DNA of 38,573 nt from Candidatus Alistipes equi (GTDB taxonomy: Bacteria; Bacteroidota; Bacteroidia; Bacteroidales; Rikenellaceae), in NCBI GenBank assembly GCA_018065435.1, contig JAGHTK010000136.1:1-38573 (forward strand). The letters run 5' to 3'. The notes beneath the pieces are model-generated. The model had not been told where the DNA came from. It searched no databases and was given only the letters and a program-made list of their open reading frames with translations. Each line of letters begins with the position of its first letter. Position 1 is the first letter of the stretch. The translations under genes and the position numbers were made by a program. This document shows positions 30,745 through 38,573 of this stretch, piece after piece.

Positions 30745-31830
30745 TTATTTTCTGCAGTGGTTGAATCTTTCAATTATTTTGTTGTAGGTTGACGTTCCGA
30801 TTTTTCCTTTGTCAACCTTGTGTGCAATGACCATATCTAGTTCTGGTAGCACCGTAATACGCTGTCCGCCCATACCACATGCTGTATAGGCATTGCGGAA
30901 AATTTTTTGGTCAATGCTCTGACTTCTTGGACAGTAAGGCCACCATAAATAGGCATACTCCATGCTTGATTTGTGCCTCTTTGGTGGATTCATCTTCTCA
31001 CGCGGTGTGACAGTTGTGGTCGAAAGTTTGACCCATTCTGGGCTTAGAATCTGTTTGTCGGCCCACTTGCCATGTCTTAGCATAAGATATGCTAGTCTGG
31101 CCATATCTCGAACCGAGAGACGAAAATGATATGCTGGGAAACGAGATATGCTAAGATTTCCTGACTTGCGGTGAATGCTACGATTAAAGTCCTCAAGCTG
31201 AAGTGGAATGGCTAAATCTTGCTCAAAACTTTCGTATATATTTTTTTTAGTCAGTAATTCAAAGACGTATCCTGCTGCGTTAAAGTCCCAATTGTTGTAC
31301 AAAAAGTATGTACCAGGTTCGACACTACCTCTTTTAGGAGCATACTTGCGGTCATCTCCGGTGTTCGAGGCCGTATGGTAGCATCCCGAAGTGGCTGTCA
31401 GCAAATGTCGTATCGTGGCTTTTTTCTCAATTGGAAGTAATCCCCCGATATCATCGATACCAAGTTCTTCAAGCGTTGTGTCAAGATTAATGGTGCCGTT
31501 GTCGACATATTTGCCGTAGAGCATAGAAAGCACGCTTTTGCGACATGAGGCTATTACATGCTCAGTGCTCGATACATCTCCATATGTGAATATGACTCGT
31601 CCATGGATAGCAACAAACATATGTGATGTTGGAAGGGAATCCAGATATTCGGTAAATTTTTTCAGTTTTGATGAACTGAACCCCATCTTTTCCGGTTTTG
31701 CCCACTCCCAATGTTCTTTTGGATATGTTACATTGTCCGTTTTGGATTGCTTTTTTAGTGAAGACTTTCCGTATACCATGCAGAAACACAGGATAAGCAA
31801 CGGATAAAGGATGTATCTTTTGTAGTGCAT
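30745..31830 (-). CDS. Serine hydrolase of the class C beta-lactamase family
   Basis: The 361-aa protein has an N-terminal hydrophobic signal or anchor, the nucleophile motif SCRK (S95, K98) in IASCRKSVLSMLYGKYV, the Tyr motif FLYNNWDFNAAGYV and a late GMGGQRITVLPELDMVIAH. This matches the penicillin-binding/beta-lactamase-like hydrolases (PF00144), many of which are esterases or peptidases. It lies 13 bases after the ABC ATPase and 6 before the GDPD gene. The substrate is unknown. Confidence 0.87.
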   Translation of the reverse strand: MHYKRYILYPLLILCFCMVYGKSSLKKQSKTDNVTYPKEHWEWAKPEKMGFSSSKLKKFTEYLDSLPTSHMFVAIHGRVIFTYGDVSSTEHVIASCRKSVLSMLYGKYVDNGTINLDTTLEELGIDDIGGLLPIEKKATIRHLLTATSGCYHTASNTGDDRKYAPKRGSVEPGTYFLYNNWDFNAAGYVFELLTKKNIYESFEQDLAIPLQLEDFNRSIHRKSGNLSISRFPAYHFRLSVRDMARLAYLMLRHGKWADKQILSPEWVKLSTTTVTPREKMNPPKRHKSSMEYAYLWWPYCPRSQSIDQKIFRNAYTACGMGGQRITVLPELDMVIAHKVDKGKIGTSTYNKIIERFNHCRK

Positions 31831-31843
31831 AATAGATTGTGAA

Positions 31844-32629
31844 TCAATGTGTGTGTGAATGACCTGCCTGACAGCAATGATTGTGAGGACCTAGAATTGT
31901 GTGCGCAACCCTTCCATGGGAAATAATCTGAATAGGGCAGTCATAGTTGTCAAGCTGCTCCTGAGTTATAAGGTTCGAATCGTGTCGGTGAACATGGCGG
32001 TTGACACATACGATATTCTTTACCAGTGACGTAACGGTTCCAATATCGTGCGATACAATTATGATAGCCATCTTTTTGGAAAGAACCTGGAGCATATCGT
32101 AGAGTTCATGTTCGAATAGATTATCAACAAAATTTGTTGGTTCGTCAAGTATGAGAAGCTTTGGTTGTTGTATTATGGCGCGCAAAAGCATTGCTCGTTG
32201 TAGTTGTCCTCCAGATATCTCGGAAATCTGTCTTGAAGCTACATTTTCTAGTGAAGCTGTTTGTAAAAGCTCGTTAACAAGTTTCTTATCTTCCATGGTG
32301 TATCTTAACGAAAGACCTTTTCTTCCTTGTAGCCCCGAAAAAACAACATCTTCAACAGAAATGGGAAATGAGCGGTCAAATGACGCATTCTGTGGAAGGT
32401 AACCAATATGAAGTCTGCCGTTTTGATACAACTTATCGGAAAATGTAATTGTTCCAGAGTGCGGAACTAAGCCAAGTATTGCCTTAATAAGAGTGCTCTT
32501 TCCTGCACCATTAGGACCTATGACTGCCAAAAAATCATCATCGTAGATGTCTAAACAAACATCCTCCAAAGCGCGTGATGAATCATAATCAACGCTTACC
32601 TTGCAAAGTGAAAGAAGTTTATTGCTCAT
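31844..32629 (-). CDS. znuC: Zinc/manganese-type ABC transporter ATPase with His-rich tail
   Basis: The 261-aa ATPase has Walker A IGPNGAGKST, signature ISGGQLQRAMLL, Walker B LLILDEPTN and the switch His in IVSHDIGTVTS, all of the metal-uptake ABC subfamily. The C terminus is rich in metal ligands (NRHVHRHD, PHNHCCQAGHSHTH), which could sense or buffer zinc. It overlaps the binding-protein gene by 11 bases. The permease gene is missing from the expected place. The symbol is by similarity; Mn or Fe remain possible. Confidence 0.87.
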   Translation of the reverse strand: MSNKLLSLCKVSVDYDSSRALEDVCLDIYDDDFLAVIGPNGAGKSTLIKAILGLVPHSGTITFSDKLYQNGRLHIGYLPQNASFDRSFPISVEDVVFSGLQGRKGLSLRYTMEDKKLVNELLQTASLENVASRQISEISGGQLQRAMLLRAIIQQPKLLILDEPTNFVDNLFEHELYDMLQVLSKKMAIIIVSHDIGTVTSLVKNIVCVNRHVHRHDSNLITQEQLDNYDCPIQIISHGRVAHTILGPHNHCCQAGHSHTH

Positions 32630-33479
32630 AGCCGTTTGAGATAATGTCAGCAGTCTTTCTTATGAATGCCTCAACGTCTTCCGAAAGAGGGTCGATTTCA
32701 ACCGCTTTGGCTTCAGTATCGCTACATATTGCCTTTACGGCGGAAGCAGGGTATTCTGTCTGGTACATTACATAACGTATGCCTTTTTGCCGAACGGCGT
32801 CAATCAACTCTGTCATATGCTTTACGCTGGCTTCCTTTCCTTCGTGCTCTACGGCAATTTGTTCTAGCGAATAGTCCCTGGCTAAGTACGTCAGTGCTGG
32901 ATGATATATAACAAAACTTCTGTTCGAAAGATTGCTGAATTTTTCTTGCAACTCTTCATCAAGCGCTCCAAGCCTCTGTGCAACAGCTTGGTAACGAAGT
33001 TGTAAAGAATCGGTATCTTCACTTTTGCAACGTATGGCATCATAGATATCCTCTGCCATAATGAGAAGCTGTTTTGGAGAACACCATATGTGTGGATCCA
33101 CACCATGATTGCAACAATGTGAGTGGTGGGTGTGCGAACAAGCCCCTTCGATTGTTTCTATTCTTGTCGAAAGGTCTATGATTCGGTCCTGTCTGTCAAG
33201 CTTCTTTAGCAAAGACTGCTCAAAATCCAGAAGACCCGTTGAAAAAACAATCTTCGCATTATTGAGCTCTTGTAATTCTTTTGGGGAAAGTTCATATGTT
33301 TCGGGAGATGCACCTTTTGGAACAAGAACCTTTACTTCATATCCTTCTCCAGCAATTTGTTCAACTATTGCCTTTAAAGGCATTATCGGAACATATAAAG
33401 TATTGGTTTCTTCTGCTTTTTTTTGACTACAAGAAAAAATAGTCATTAATAAGATGGACAAGAAAAATATCTTTTTCAT
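32619..33479 (-). CDS. znuA: Zinc/manganese-type ABC transporter binding lipoprotein
   Basis: I start at ATG 33479 (MKKIFFLSILLMTIFSC), a lipoprotein signal. The track start 33524 lies upstream of the -7 box and cannot be right. The 286-aa protein belongs to the cluster A-I metal-binding proteins: VPIMPLKAIVEQIAGEG, a His-rich loop CSHTHHSHCCNHGVDPHIWCSP, NRSFVIYHPALTYLARDYSL, and a late AKAVEIDPLS. The His loop is typical of zinc-binding ZnuA. It would deliver metal to a permease that is not encoded next to it. Confidence 0.9.
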   Translation of the reverse strand: MKKIFFLSILLMTIFSCSQKKAEETNTLYVPIMPLKAIVEQIAGEGYEVKVLVPKGASPETYELSPKELQELNNAKIVFSTGLLDFEQSLLKKLDRQDRIIDLSTRIETIEGACSHTHHSHCCNHGVDPHIWCSPKQLLIMAEDIYDAIRCKSEDTDSLQLRYQAVAQRLGALDEELQEKFSNLSNRSFVIYHPALTYLARDYSLEQIAVEHEGKEASVKHMTELIDAVRQKGIRYVMYQTEYPASAVKAICSDTEAKAVEIDPLSEDVEAFIRKTADIISNGYEQ

Positions 33480-33509
33480 GTTGCTAGGTTTGTTGCTTAA
33501 AAAATAAAT

Positions 33510-33517
33510 CAAAGTTA
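33510..33517 (-). promoter_or_regulatory. -7 box of the znuA operon
   Basis: The minus strand reads TAACTTTG, a full TAnnTTTG match, about 30 bases before the ATG at 33479. It fixes the znuA start. No clear -33 element, and I see no obvious Zur-type palindrome close by. Confidence 0.55.
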
Positions 33518-33617
33518 AAATCACTGTCGAGTTTAATCATGCATCTAAAATATTTGTTCCATGCACATATTCGAACTCTAGCAACAAAATTAATCATATA
33601 ATCAGTAAACTCCCAAG

Positions 33618-33941
33618 TTGTGGACAAACTTTCAGATATGCCTTACTTTTATTGCGCAAATCATACGAAGTATCATAGAGAGTGATTGTAAGGGGCTGAA
33701 TCTTGACACGTCAAAGATGCTGAAGGAAATGGACAGATTGCACATATCACTGATTGATTCAAATAAATATGCATGTGTCCATGATGAGAGCGTAAGGCAG
33801 CGTAAACTTCTAAAAGTGATGGGCTTTTCTATGGAAGATTTGGAACTTGTTGTATCGGACATCAATCGGCGCAATACGGAGGTTATAGTAAGTCAAACCC
33901 GTAAAATGCCGGTACATTCCCTAATTTCTAGCGGAATTTAA
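33618..33941 (+). pseudogene. Transposase C-terminal remnant
   Basis: An ORF of 107 codons (TTG start) reads LTFIAQIIRSIIESDCKG, then helical, ending SQTRKMPVHSLISSGI. It has the look of the C-terminal end of a large IS transposase (IS1634-like comes to mind), without the catalytic core upstream. The family is a guess from memory. It lies in a gap rich in palindromes, next to the AAA-ATPase gene. Confidence 0.4.
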
Positions 33942-34446
33942 GGATTATTTTTATGTGAAGATACGACGCTTCCTATAATTTAGTCACTATGTTTGTAATG
34001 TGAAACAACAAGGAACGCTGTTTAATTGGGGCTCTTCCCCAAACCCCGAGGTTTTAGGCATAGGACATCTCCAAAATATAAACAAAGGGACCTTGTGTTA
34101 GCAAGATCCCCACGACATTTTGTCGACGTCATACGGCTATTCCTCAAAGTCGCACCTCTGCGTTGCTCTTATGCTTCGCTCATACGTTACAAATGTAACG
34201 AATATATGAGTGCGAAAAAAATAGTTGTAATTCATGAAGATTGATTATTTTTAGTGTTGATAAAGTAAATAGCCAATCTCTTTAATTACAACTATAAAAA
34301 TTACTGCAATGCAAAGAAAAACAATTTTCTTCAATGGACAAACAATTTTTGTAGGAATTGTCAAAATCTTAAATCAGCATAGGAACCTCAGTCTTAACTG
34401 CAATGCATAAAACAGACAGATTGCTCGAAAATATTTTAACAGGCTT
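33942..34446. other. Gene-free stretch with several palindromes
   Basis: No gene is supported; the 72-codon ORF at 34026 looks random. Short perfect inverted repeats stand out: CGACA/TGTCG near 34112-34125 and CGTTAC/GTAACG at 34184-34199. The stretch also has a GGGGCTCTTCCCC motif near 34028-34040. The segment around TTATGCTTCGCTCATAC is faintly like the repeat copies at 4523 and 17037. This fits a mobile-element scar. Confidence 0.5.
34184..34199. repeat. Perfect small palindrome CGTTAC-AAAT-GTAACG
   Basis: Two 6-base arms around AAAT, upstream of the AAA-ATPase promoter. It could be an operator or element end; function unknown. Confidence 0.5.
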
Positions 34447-34480
34447 TTTGGTGCTAATTCACAAGAAATCGTAACTTTGT
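34447..34480 (+). promoter_or_regulatory. Promoter of the AAA-ATPase/nuclease gene
   Basis: TTTG (34447-34450), 21 bases, then TAACTTTGT (34472-34480) is a full Bacteroidetes promoter match. The start point would be near 34487, 36 bases before ATG 34523. Confidence 0.75.
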
Positions 34481-34522
34481 AATGTAACAATAGATACCAT
34501 ATCTATTTTGACAATACAGAAT

Positions 34523-36100
34523 ATGAACAACACGATGAAACTGCCAATAGATATACAAGATTTTGAGATCCTGCGAAATAATGAGTACGTGTATATAGAC
34601 AAGACCCCATTAATCTGGAAGATGGTTAATGAAGGATGTTATTATTCCCTTTCTCGTCCTCGTGGATTTGGAAAGTCATTGCTTATTTCCACCATTAAGA
34701 CATTCTTTGAAGGAAAGAAGCAGTATTTTGATGGTACAATAGGTAATCCATTGTTTATTGCAACCAATCAAAGCGTAAACTGGGATTGGGAATCTTATCC
34801 TATTATGCATCTTGATTTGAATCCACAGAAGTATGACACTCCTGAAGCATTAGACGATATGATAGATGCTTTTCTTTGCGCACAGGAATCGCTCTATGGC
34901 AAGAAAGAATACGAACGTGGATTCGGGTTGAGATTTGAGGGTGTTCTAGAGCGCGCCTACAAGCAAACTGGAAAACGGGTTGTTATTCTTATAGATGAGT
35001 ACGATAAGCCGATATTTCAGACTATTGGCAAAAAAGAACTGCAAGATGAATTTAGAGCAACGCTGCTTAGTTTTTATGGCGCACTCAAATCAAAAGGTGG
35101 TTGTATTAAGTTCGCTCTTCTAACAGGAGTTGCCAAATTGGGCAAGCTTAGTGTCTTTAGTGATTTGAACAATTTGGATGATATTTCCATGAGCTTTCGA
35201 TTTATTGATATTTGTGGAATTACAGAAAATGAACTTACGACACAACTGAAACCTTATATAGAAAATCTGGCAAACAACAATAATATCAGTTATGACCAGA
35301 CTTTAGAGAAATTACGTTATCTATATGATGGATATCATTTTTGTGAGTATGCAAAGGGCCTTTACAATCCTTACAGCGTACTAAATACATTAAAAGAAGG
35401 TGTCTTTAGAAGTTATTGGTTCGAGACAGACACTCCTACGTATCTGGCAACATTGCTTGTTCTTCACAATTACAATCTTGAAGAAATGGCGCATGCGAAT
35501 GTGTATGTAGAGGTCCTTAAAGGTGTAGATTCTGAGTCGATAAATCTTATTTCGGTTATATATCATAGCGGATATTTAACGATTAAAGGGTATGATGAGA
35601 AATTCGGTCTTTATCAGTTAGGCTTTCCCAATAAGGAGGTGGAGGAAGGTTTTATCAAGTTCCTTATACCATACTACCTTACTCACAAGAAGGCTTCTAC
35701 CGCTTTCGATATAAGTCAATATGTGGAAGATTTACGTCAAGGTAAGGTGGAGCAATTTATTTTACGCATCAATTCCCTCTTTGCTGATACTCCGTATGAA
35801 CTGATTAAGGATTTAGAGAACCATTACCAGAATCAAGTATGGCTATTACATAAACTTTTGGGAATGTATGTTCAAGCAGAGTATCACACTAGTGATGGAC
35901 GTATCGATATGGTACTTCAGACACCTAAATACTGCTATGTCATCGAATTCAAGTTTGATGGTTCTGCACAAGATGCCCTAGATCAGATTTCTAGAAAGGA
36001 CTATACATTGCCATTTGCACTTGCTAATCAAAAGGTTATTCGTATCGGCTTAAATATCTCACGTGAAACACGCAAGGTTGAAGACTATGTGATAAGCTAA
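34523..36100 (+). CDS. AAA-ATPase with C-terminal PD-(D/E)XK nuclease-like domain (DUF1703 type)
   Basis: I use ATG 34523 rather than the track's TTG at 34508; ATG 34535 is also possible. The 525-aa product begins KLPIDIQDFEILRNNEYVYIDKT, has Walker A SRPRGFGKSLL and Walker B VVILIDEYDKPI. It ends in a nuclease-like fold with GRIDMVLQTPKYCYVIEFKFDGSAQDALDQI (D and ExK). This is the widespread AAA-ATPase_like/PDDEXK_9 family, present in many copies in Bacteroidetes and often thought to be mobile or conflict-related. It has its own promoter and no partner gene. The molecular role is not established. Confidence 0.88.
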   Translation: MNNTMKLPIDIQDFEILRNNEYVYIDKTPLIWKMVNEGCYYSLSRPRGFGKSLLISTIKTFFEGKKQYFDGTIGNPLFIATNQSVNWDWESYPIMHLDLNPQKYDTPEALDDMIDAFLCAQESLYGKKEYERGFGLRFEGVLERAYKQTGKRVVILIDEYDKPIFQTIGKKELQDEFRATLLSFYGALKSKGGCIKFALLTGVAKLGKLSVFSDLNNLDDISMSFRFIDICGITENELTTQLKPYIENLANNNNISYDQTLEKLRYLYDGYHFCEYAKGLYNPYSVLNTLKEGVFRSYWFETDTPTYLATLLVLHNYNLEEMAHANVYVEVLKGVDSESINLISVIYHSGYLTIKGYDEKFGLYQLGFPNKEVEEGFIKFLIPYYLTHKKASTAFDISQYVEDLRQGKVEQFILRINSLFADTPYELIKDLENHYQNQVWLLHKLLGMYVQAEYHTSDGRIDMVLQTPKYCYVIEFKFDGSAQDALDQISRKDYTLPFALANQKVIRIGLNISRETRKVEDYVIS

Positions 36101-36167
36101 CTTTTTTGAAACAAATGGACGATAGGGTAGTAAGAACGATTTTTGCTTAACATCATACAAGACTTCT

Positions 36168-36768
36168 ATGAAAAGAATTTACACTATATTTTGATATGCA
36201 TATTTGTTCTATGTTTTTCTTGTAATAGGTCACTTGAAACTACATGGGACGTTGATGAGATTAGAATTATCGGTGACCATACGACACCGGATACGCTAAG
36301 AATACTTACAGTTGAAAATAAATCAGATTCAATCATTCTTCGAAATTTGTCAGCGAGCTTTCAGTAAATGACATAAAATCAGTACAATACAAAACGCTTT
36401 GTAAAAAGATGTTCACAACGTTGCGCGCTAGCGGTGGGGTAGGACTTGTTGGCCCTCAGATAGGTATTCTTCGCCGTATAGTTGCCGTAAAGCGATTTGA
36501 TAAGGATGGCCAACCTGTATGCATTTATCCTTCTATTAAGATATTGAGCATTACAGGAGAGAATATTCCTAGCTCGGAAGGCTGTTTGTCGGTTCCTCAG
36601 GACGAGGATGGCGATGTTCTGCGTAGTCAAAATATTGATATCTCATATACATCACCAGAAACTCTCAAAGATACGATAGAAACTATCAAAGGATTTACTG
36701 CTATTATTTTCCAGCACGAATGTGATCATTTGAATGGCGTGATTTACATTGACAAAAATGATTATTAG
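36168..36768 (+). pseudogene. Peptide-deformylase-like lipoprotein gene with two single-base frameshifts
   Basis: Three frames join into one protein. ATG 36168 gives MKRIYTIF. One extra T in the TTTT run near 36192 would continue to LICIFVLCFSC (lipobox) and ...DSIILR. A second one-base gap near 36340-36350 would continue to SVNDIKSVQYKTLCKKM and the deformylase core: GVGLVGPQIGILRR, EGCLSVPQ and HECDHLNG, the three metal and active-site motifs. The track shows only the middle (36143-36367) and end (36409-36768). Either the gene is recently broken or the bases were lost in homopolymers during sequencing. Confidence 0.75.
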
Positions 36769-36793
36769 TTTCTGGGATTCATCGTATATAGTA

Positions 36794-36825
36794 CGCTAAC
36801 CTAAAATCTTGCGCTAATCTAAAAT
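36794..36825. repeat. 18-bp-period direct repeat next to TTGACCCCC
   Basis: CGCTAACCTAAAAT (36794-36807) and CGCTAATCTAAAAT (36812-36825) differ at one base. The second is followed by TGACCCCC. Internal repeats ending in GACCCC are a feature of IS21-family element ends, so this may be a leftover end; no transposase is present. Confidence 0.55.
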
Positions 36826-36999
36826 TGACCCCCTTGAAAGGGATTTTTGCTATATGATTATTGTCCATATCACAATGATGTAATATGGATATTATGTTAA
36901 ATTATATTAGTTTTGAATAGGGGATGATTTGTTAAAGGAAATATTCACTACTTTTACTTCAATAAATCTACGAACAGAAATTTGATAAAAATTTATTCT

Positions 37000-37599
37000 A
37001 TGAAGAAATTACTCATACTCTTTGCTATTACAATCGCCACAAGCTTGTGCTCATGCCAGAAAGAACCTAAACTAGTTATTCTTGCCGCAGAGGAAACGGA
37101 ATATAATCTTTGTTGTGAAATTTTCCCTGAAATTGAATGTATTAAGACTGGTGTTGGTGCAGGTAATGTCATCAAGGCTTGTTGTAATCTTCCTAAAGGA
37201 ACTCGCATTATTAACATTGGCTATGCCGGAAGCAATAACGTCGAAATTGGTACTGTGTCCTTGGTAAGCGATACGTTTAGATATACGGATGGGAACTACA
37301 AGTTTGATGATCATGCTAATCCACTACACCTTTCGGATAATGGACTTCCGTGTTATACTGGAAATAGCTTTTTTACCGAATCAGACAAAACGGAACCTAC
37401 GCTATATGATATGGAACTGAATTATATAGCATCATTTACGCCTCATCTTGAACTAGTTGCATCTGTGAAAATTGTAAGTGATAACCTCAGCGTAGATGCT
37501 TATGTTAATAATACTATACGCTCTACGGGAGTGCTTACCGAAGATAAAGTATGGCAGAAAGTGCGACAGATTGTGGATAAGCTATTGTCTCAAAACTAA
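37000..37599 (+). CDS. Nucleosidase/nucleoside-phosphorylase-like lipoprotein
   Basis: The track start is a TTG; ATG 37000 (MKKLLILFAITIATSLCSC) gives a lipoprotein signal, 199 aa in all. The mature protein has the phosphorylase-1 (MTA/SAH nucleosidase) pattern: ILAAEETE, IKTGVGAGNVIKACCNLP, INIGYAGSNNVEIGTVSLVSD, YDMELNYIA and VKIVSDNLS. The catalytic Glu in MEL and the late Asp in SDN are both present. Enzymes of this fold are normally cytoplasmic, so a lipoprotein form is unusual. Substrate unknown. Confidence 0.72.
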   Translation: MKKLLILFAITIATSLCSCQKEPKLVILAAEETEYNLCCEIFPEIECIKTGVGAGNVIKACCNLPKGTRIINIGYAGSNNVEIGTVSLVSDTFRYTDGNYKFDDHANPLHLSDNGLPCYTGNSFFTESDKTEPTLYDMELNYIASFTPHLELVASVKIVSDNLSVDAYVNNTIRSTGVLTEDKVWQKVRQIVDKLLSQN

Positions 37600-37908
37600 T
37601 ATTAGTCAACATCGACTAATAATACAGTTGCCGTAGGCCTTGAAAATTGCTACTGAGATTCAACTAGTTGCTATCGGCAGTTTAACTTGAAATGACTTTT
37701 TCAAATAGGCTCAAACAATAAAATGACGTACTTCGAGCAATATATAAGAGATGCGTACGTACGATGTGAGGCGGAGGTTCTTAAGGTGGATCTATAGAGT
37801 AACTCCTCGCGTCTACCCTATCATCACCTCTCTCGAATGAAATTATAGATAGCAATTGGACTACACCCCTCGACAATGGCGAAAATTTCTTAATATACTG
37901 AAATACAA
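37600..37908. other. Gene-free stretch
   Basis: No gene is supported. A 7-bp inverted repeat ATTAGTC/GACTAAT (37601-37620) sits just after the lipoprotein gene and may end its transcript, although no T-run follows. The 24-codon ORF from 37723 shows nothing recognisable. Confidence 0.5.
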
Positions 37909-37943
37909 GTAGGGCATATGGTTTCGATAATCCTATGCCCTAC
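37909..37943 (-). terminator. Hairpin after the Rpn-family gene
   Basis: GTAGGGCATA and TATGCCCTAC are a perfect 10-bp stem with a 15-base loop, 22 bases after the stop of the minus-strand gene. The T content after it is modest (TTGTATTT). Confidence 0.7.
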
Positions 37944-37964
37944 TATGATTTTGAAAAGTTGTTA

Positions 37965-38573
37965 TCAAAGTTTTTCTATTTCAGAAATAGATAAGCCTGT
38001 TAGTTTGCTGATACCGGATGCTTCCATACCCATGTTTTTGGCATTTCTTGCAATCTCAATTGCCTTTTTCTGTGTACCTTTTTCCAATCCTTCTTTTAAT
38101 CCTTTTTCCAATCCTTCTTCCAATCCTTCTTTAATGGCGTATTCCATCACTGAGAGATTTGTACGATATTTATTGAGGCTATAAAAATACTTTCGGCGCT
38201 CCTCGCTATTCATGTGACTGAGCTCCGAAATACCACCCATTTTACTAAAGACGGGCTGCTCTTTTTGGAAAGGTAATGCTTTTGTCATAGATTCCATATT
38301 TACGAGGTTATATAACCAATATTCTATCTGCGATTTTGGATATGCTTCCGGTTTGTCCTTAAAGTCAATCAGCTCAAGAGTATAGGCTTTTAACTTCTCT
38401 GAGAAAATCTCGCCAGTTTCATCAACCCTCAACTGAATGGTGCGAATCGACTGTGGTTTCAGGCCTTTCAAGTGAAAGTTTAAGAAGAAAACGCCATATA
38501 CCGGATGAATGTCAAAATTCCAATTTGATCCTTTCTCGCCTTGCTCTGATATGACATGTGACAGATAATAGAG
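37965..38573 (-). CDS. Rpn-family PD-(D/E)XK nuclease/putative transposase, 5' part outside window
   Basis: The track starts at an internal TTG (38471), but the frame is open to the right edge. The added residues (LYYLSHVISEQGEKGSNWNFDIHPVYGVFFLNF) are the conserved middle of the Rpn/PDDEXK_2 family. The visible 202 residues continue through LKAYTLELIDF and end with a Glu/Gly/Leu/Lys repeat (EGLEEGLEKGLKEGLEKG) and a helical tail. The active-site part lies outside. These genes are common, variable and often mobile in Bacteroidetes. Confidence 0.85.
   Translation of the reverse strand, partial: LYYLSHVISEQGEKGSNWNFDIHPVYGVFFLNFHLKGLKPQSIRTIQLRVDETGEIFSEKLKAYTLELIDFKDKPEAYPKSQIEYWLYNLVNMESMTKALPFQKEQPVFSKMGGISELSHMNSEERRKYFYSLNKYRTNLSVMEYAIKEGLEEGLEKGLKEGLEKGTQKKAIEIARNAKNMGMEASGISKLTGLSISEIEKL
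38084..38131 (-). repeat. Four tandem 12-bp units in the Rpn-family gene
   Basis: Three exact copies of CCAATCCTTCTT and one variant (TTAATCCTTTTT) lie end to end on the plus strand. They encode the EGLE/KGLK repeats. Copy changes keep the reading frame and alter only the length of the linker. Confidence 0.85.

Noticed and set aside
31960-32000. tRNA-like GGTTCGAATC near 31970
   Set aside because: It lies inside the znuC coding sequence and no acceptor or anticodon stem can be formed around it.
38084-38131. Tandem repeats as a CRISPR array or phase-variation tract
   Set aside because: Units are 12 bp with no spacers, so not CRISPR; changes in copy number keep frame, so they would not switch the gene off.

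Overview
The window looks like a chromosomal segment of a low-GC Bacteroidales bacterium, probably Prevotella-like. Three things point there. Promoters match the Bacteroidetes -7 consensus TAnnTTTG, several with TTTG or ATTG 20-21 bp upstream. NusB is long (310 aa) and sits before yajC. There are also a signal-peptide GH3 enzyme, a PD-(D/E)XK AAA-ATPase and an Rpn-type nuclease/transposase of kinds common in that order. No rRNA, tRNA or CRISPR array was seen.

Layout. 1-152: C-terminal end of a transposase-like gene. 438-4576: a secreted barrel-like protein, then a polyprenol-phosphate sugar synthase, a GtrA-like protein and a GT39-type glycosyltransferase, which fit lipid-linked sugar transfer at the membrane. 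4711-14058: an eight-gene plus-strand operon behind a clear promoter. It encodes a membrane protein with a C-terminal zinc finger, a triple zinc-ribbon protein, a membrane-anchored Ser/Thr kinase, a zinc-ribbon protein with three AAA+ modules of CbxX/CfqX type, a zinc-ribbon FHA protein, a PP2C phosphatase, a DUF1963 protein and an unknown helical protein. Four adjacent genes are joined by ATGA or 17-nt overlaps. This is the most unusual part of the window.

14059-18685: a decayed gap with a short HTH-like ORF, then a carboxyltransferase with two tandem biotinyl domains, then a vWA protein overlapping a sigma-70-like DNA-binding protein. 18934-25750: peptidoglycan recycling (BadF/BadG-type sugar kinase and MurQ), a solitary beta-class adenine methyltransferase, a GH3 beta-glucosidase, and the nusB-yajC-TSCPD operon. 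25946-33479: panB, an unknown gene, a DAACS symporter, and a minus-strand run of zinc/manganese-type ABC binding protein, ATPase, serine hydrolase and a GDPD fused to a second domain; no ABC permease lies here.

33525-38573: an accessory, decaying region with a transposase remnant, inverted repeats, a DUF1703-type AAA-ATPase/nuclease, a peptide-deformylase-like lipoprotein gene broken by two single-base shifts, a nucleosidase-like lipoprotein, and a partial Rpn-family gene leaving the right edge.

How the signalling genes may work together (inference): the kinase phosphorylates threonines, perhaps in its own N-terminal PQGTALALEE repeats; the FHA protein reads the mark; PP2C erases it; the triple-AAA protein is the remodelling output. 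Kinase plus PP2C recalls TerY-P-type triads, and a vWA gene does lie about 4 kb away but on the other strand. FHA/kinase/PP2C also recalls T6SS regulation and the CbxX AAA recalls ESX EccA, but no secretion genes are in the window.
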